From JAQGMO01 sp050954505 (GTDB lineage Bacteria; Pseudomonadota; Gammaproteobacteria; Burkholderiales; Burkholderiaceae_D): a stretch of 6,598 nt of DNA. How positions within the stretch are numbered: the first letter of the stretch is position 1; each line of letters begins with the position of its first letter. Position numbers and translations under genes: made by a program. This document shows, one piece after another, positions 5,133 to 6,598 of this stretch. The notes beneath the pieces were generated by a model, which worked only from the letters and a program-made list of their open reading frames with translations, was not told the DNA's origin and did not search any database. The stretch spans positions 1 to 6,598 of the forward strand of contig JBPBPY010000344.1 of the NCBI GenBank assembly GCA_050954505.1, in the 5' to 3' direction.

Positions 5133-6598
5133 ATGCCAAGATCAAATCCGATACCCCAGCGCATAGTGCCCATTTTTACCGAAGGCGAACGCGAGCGCCA
5201 GCCCACTACTGCACCCAGTGTCCGGCAGCCTGCCCGACCCCCGTCGAGTGCATTGGCTGGCCCATCGCAACCACGGCAAAACCGGCAAACGGCCAGTTCA
5301 TTGCCCAATCCAGGCGTGCAGAATTATTTCAGGAAAAAGCGCGAGCTTCACGAACGTGGCGAAGCACTCGACATCATCGGCCGCTCGGCGCTGACTGCCC
5401 GGCTCGCGGCACCTTTCTCCGGCGCCAGGCCTCCCGAACGCACGCAACATCAGACGCAGTTGATGGAAGCCTGGCTGGAAAAGAATTGCAATGCATCGAT
5501 TACGCAGAGCAAGATCGATGAAGCGATGGAATTCATGCACCGGCAGCGGGCCCTCAGCATCAACAACCCGATTGCCAATAAACAGGTCGTTGCAAAAGAC
5601 TTGAGTGTACGCGTCAAGCGCGCCCATATGGGATTTACCGATAGTAATGACGCGGACTATTACCAGGCCAATGCGGCCCACATCCAGTGCATGCTGGAAG
5701 TGGCCAGGTCCAACGGCTTCAAGGTGCATGTCACGACTACCGAAGCAGGTGAAGCGTTGCTGATGCGCTGCCTGGACCTGCGCCAGCACGGACTGGAGCG
5801 CTGCCTGCGCATCAACATCGTTCCCAAGGGGGCGGAAGAAGTTTGGGCCGAAGACAGCGGGCGTTTCAATCTCGATGGACGGATTTCTATTCCGGCAACG
5901 CTGTCCGCTGGCTGGGAACACGACAGCCATATATTTGATCTGCTCAGTGCCCGTGCGCGGCGCTACCATGTCGACCGGCGTGACGAAGTCAGAGCCACCA
6001 TCAGCGCCATCGATGCAAGCGACCGGTCTTACCGGGACAAAATTCAGGAGTTGCGCCGGGTCTATCCGGAAACTAATTTCAGCACGCTTGGCAGCGTCGC
6101 CACCAAAGAATTCCCTGACGCACCCATGGCCAGGGGCATCGAAGCGGGCAAGACCCTGTGCAAGGACTATACCTACCAGGAAGGCGGCAATACACTGGTT
6201 GGCGTACGGCGCGACGGCACCCCCTTCGCGCTGGTCGGCAGAGACAGTGTGGAATATTCCCGCAGCCTGCTTGGGTATGAACTCGATGAAGAATTCAGCG
6301 ACCGCAAGCTCAGGCTCTACCTGGGGGCCGACCTGGGAATCGATCCACGACAGGTATTTTTCATCGAACAGCCGGGCGCCTTTCCCCTGGATATGGCCAT
6401 GGCATTGATGGGCCCGGGCGAAGTCCTGATCAACGACCCGGTCGAGGCGGCTCGTGTCGCCGAACCGTGGATACGCAAGGCAGGGATGGAACAGGCCGTC
6501 TCCGGGCAATGGGTGGCGCAGGAAATTGCGCGCATGCACCGCACAGCGCGCGCCACGCAAGTGCACATCGAACGCTCGATGAACGACCTGCGCGGGGC
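5133..6598 (+). CDS. candidate type III effector with guanidino-group-modifying enzyme fold, partial
   Basis: The frame is open for 488 codons from the ATG at 5133 (in-frame TGA at 5115) to the window edge; the stop is not seen. Residues 1-60 are polar and rich in Pro, Ser, Gln and Arg. There are 5 Ser in the first 50 and no acidic residue before position 17, as in secreted effectors. The body shows motifs of the guanidino-modifying superfamily (arginine deiminase, agmatine deiminase, amidinotransferase). WAEDSG at 238-243 corresponds to the substrate-Asp motif, EGGN at 350-353 to the EGGD/N motif, and FPLDMAMALMGPGEVLIND (417-435) to the region following the usual HxD. The catalytic Cys would lie beyond the window. 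Pro418 occupies the expected His place. An hrp box lies upstream and no good ribosome site is visible. A deiminase or amidinotransferase acting on host arginine or polyamines is an inference; the effector call rests on promoter and N-terminus. Confidence 0.7.
   Translation, partial: MPRSNPIPQRIVPIFTEGERERQPTTAPSVRQPARPPSSALAGPSQPRQNRQTASSLPNPGVQNYFRKKRELHERGEALDIIGRSALTARLAAPFSGARPPERTQHQTQLMEAWLEKNCNASITQSKIDEAMEFMHRQRALSINNPIANKQVVAKDLSVRVKRAHMGFTDSNDADYYQANAAHIQCMLEVARSNGFKVHVTTTEAGEALLMRCLDLRQHGLERCLRINIVPKGAEEVWAEDSGRFNLDGRISIPATLSAGWEHDSHIFDLLSARARRYHVDRRDEVRATISAIDASDRSYRDKIQELRRVYPETNFSTLGSVATKEFPDAPMARGIEAGKTLCKDYTYQEGGNTLVGVRRDGTPFALVGRDSVEYSRSLLGYELDEEFSDRKLRLYLGADLGIDPRQVFFIEQPGAFPLDMAMALMGPGEVLINDPVEAARVAEPWIRKAGMEQAVSGQWVAQEIARMHRTARATQVHIERSMNDLRG

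Noticed and set aside
5298..6566. 422-codon open frame on the minus strand opposite the effector-like gene
   Set aside because: Its composition (scattered Cys, His, Arg, no motif) is that of an antisense shadow. The plus-strand frame has the GC3 bias, superfamily motifs and upstream promoter.

Overview
The window is GC-rich, strongly coding-biased bacterial DNA. Its gene content points to a betaproteobacterium, most likely of the Oxalobacteraceae/Herbaspirillum type. That placement rests on an acyl-CoA dehydrogenase of the kind found beside PIG-L deacetylases, a YjfB-type motility protein, a protein with DUF4148-like repeats, and an HrpL-type promoter. It is an inference from content, not a database match.

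Left part (1-2056), minus strand: the first codons of a probable downstream gene (1-67) overlap an acyl-CoA-dehydrogenase-like gene (64-1257). Upstream lies a 32-bp-period tandem repeat array (about 1336-1514), a perfect 10-bp inverted repeat, and a small yjfB-type motility gene (1604-1801). That small gene has an almost perfect flagellar sigma-28 promoter. A structured, AT-richer stretch separates it from the plus-strand genes.

Middle part (2057-4006): an unrecognised 94-residue protein is followed by a degenerate 14-bp repeat array. Next come a consensus -10 box, a yybP-ykoY manganese riboswitch and mntP (manganese exporter), which together form one metal-sensing unit. A convergent minus-strand gene encodes a short basic protein with three DUF4148-like repeats.

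Right part (4007-6598): a minus-strand short-chain dehydrogenase gene lacks the usual catalytic Tyr and Lys, and its leader carries six 13-14-bp tandem repeats. Diverging from it is a plus-strand open frame of at least 488 codons that runs off the window. It starts about 100 bp after a match to the HrpL box (GGAACT-N15-CCACCTA). Its N-terminus is disordered and effector-like. Its body carries guanidino-group-modifying enzyme motifs (WAEDSG, EGGN, and PLD where the superfamily has HxD). The best candidate for something undescribed is therefore a type III effector of the deiminase/amidinotransferase fold, possibly with an altered active site.
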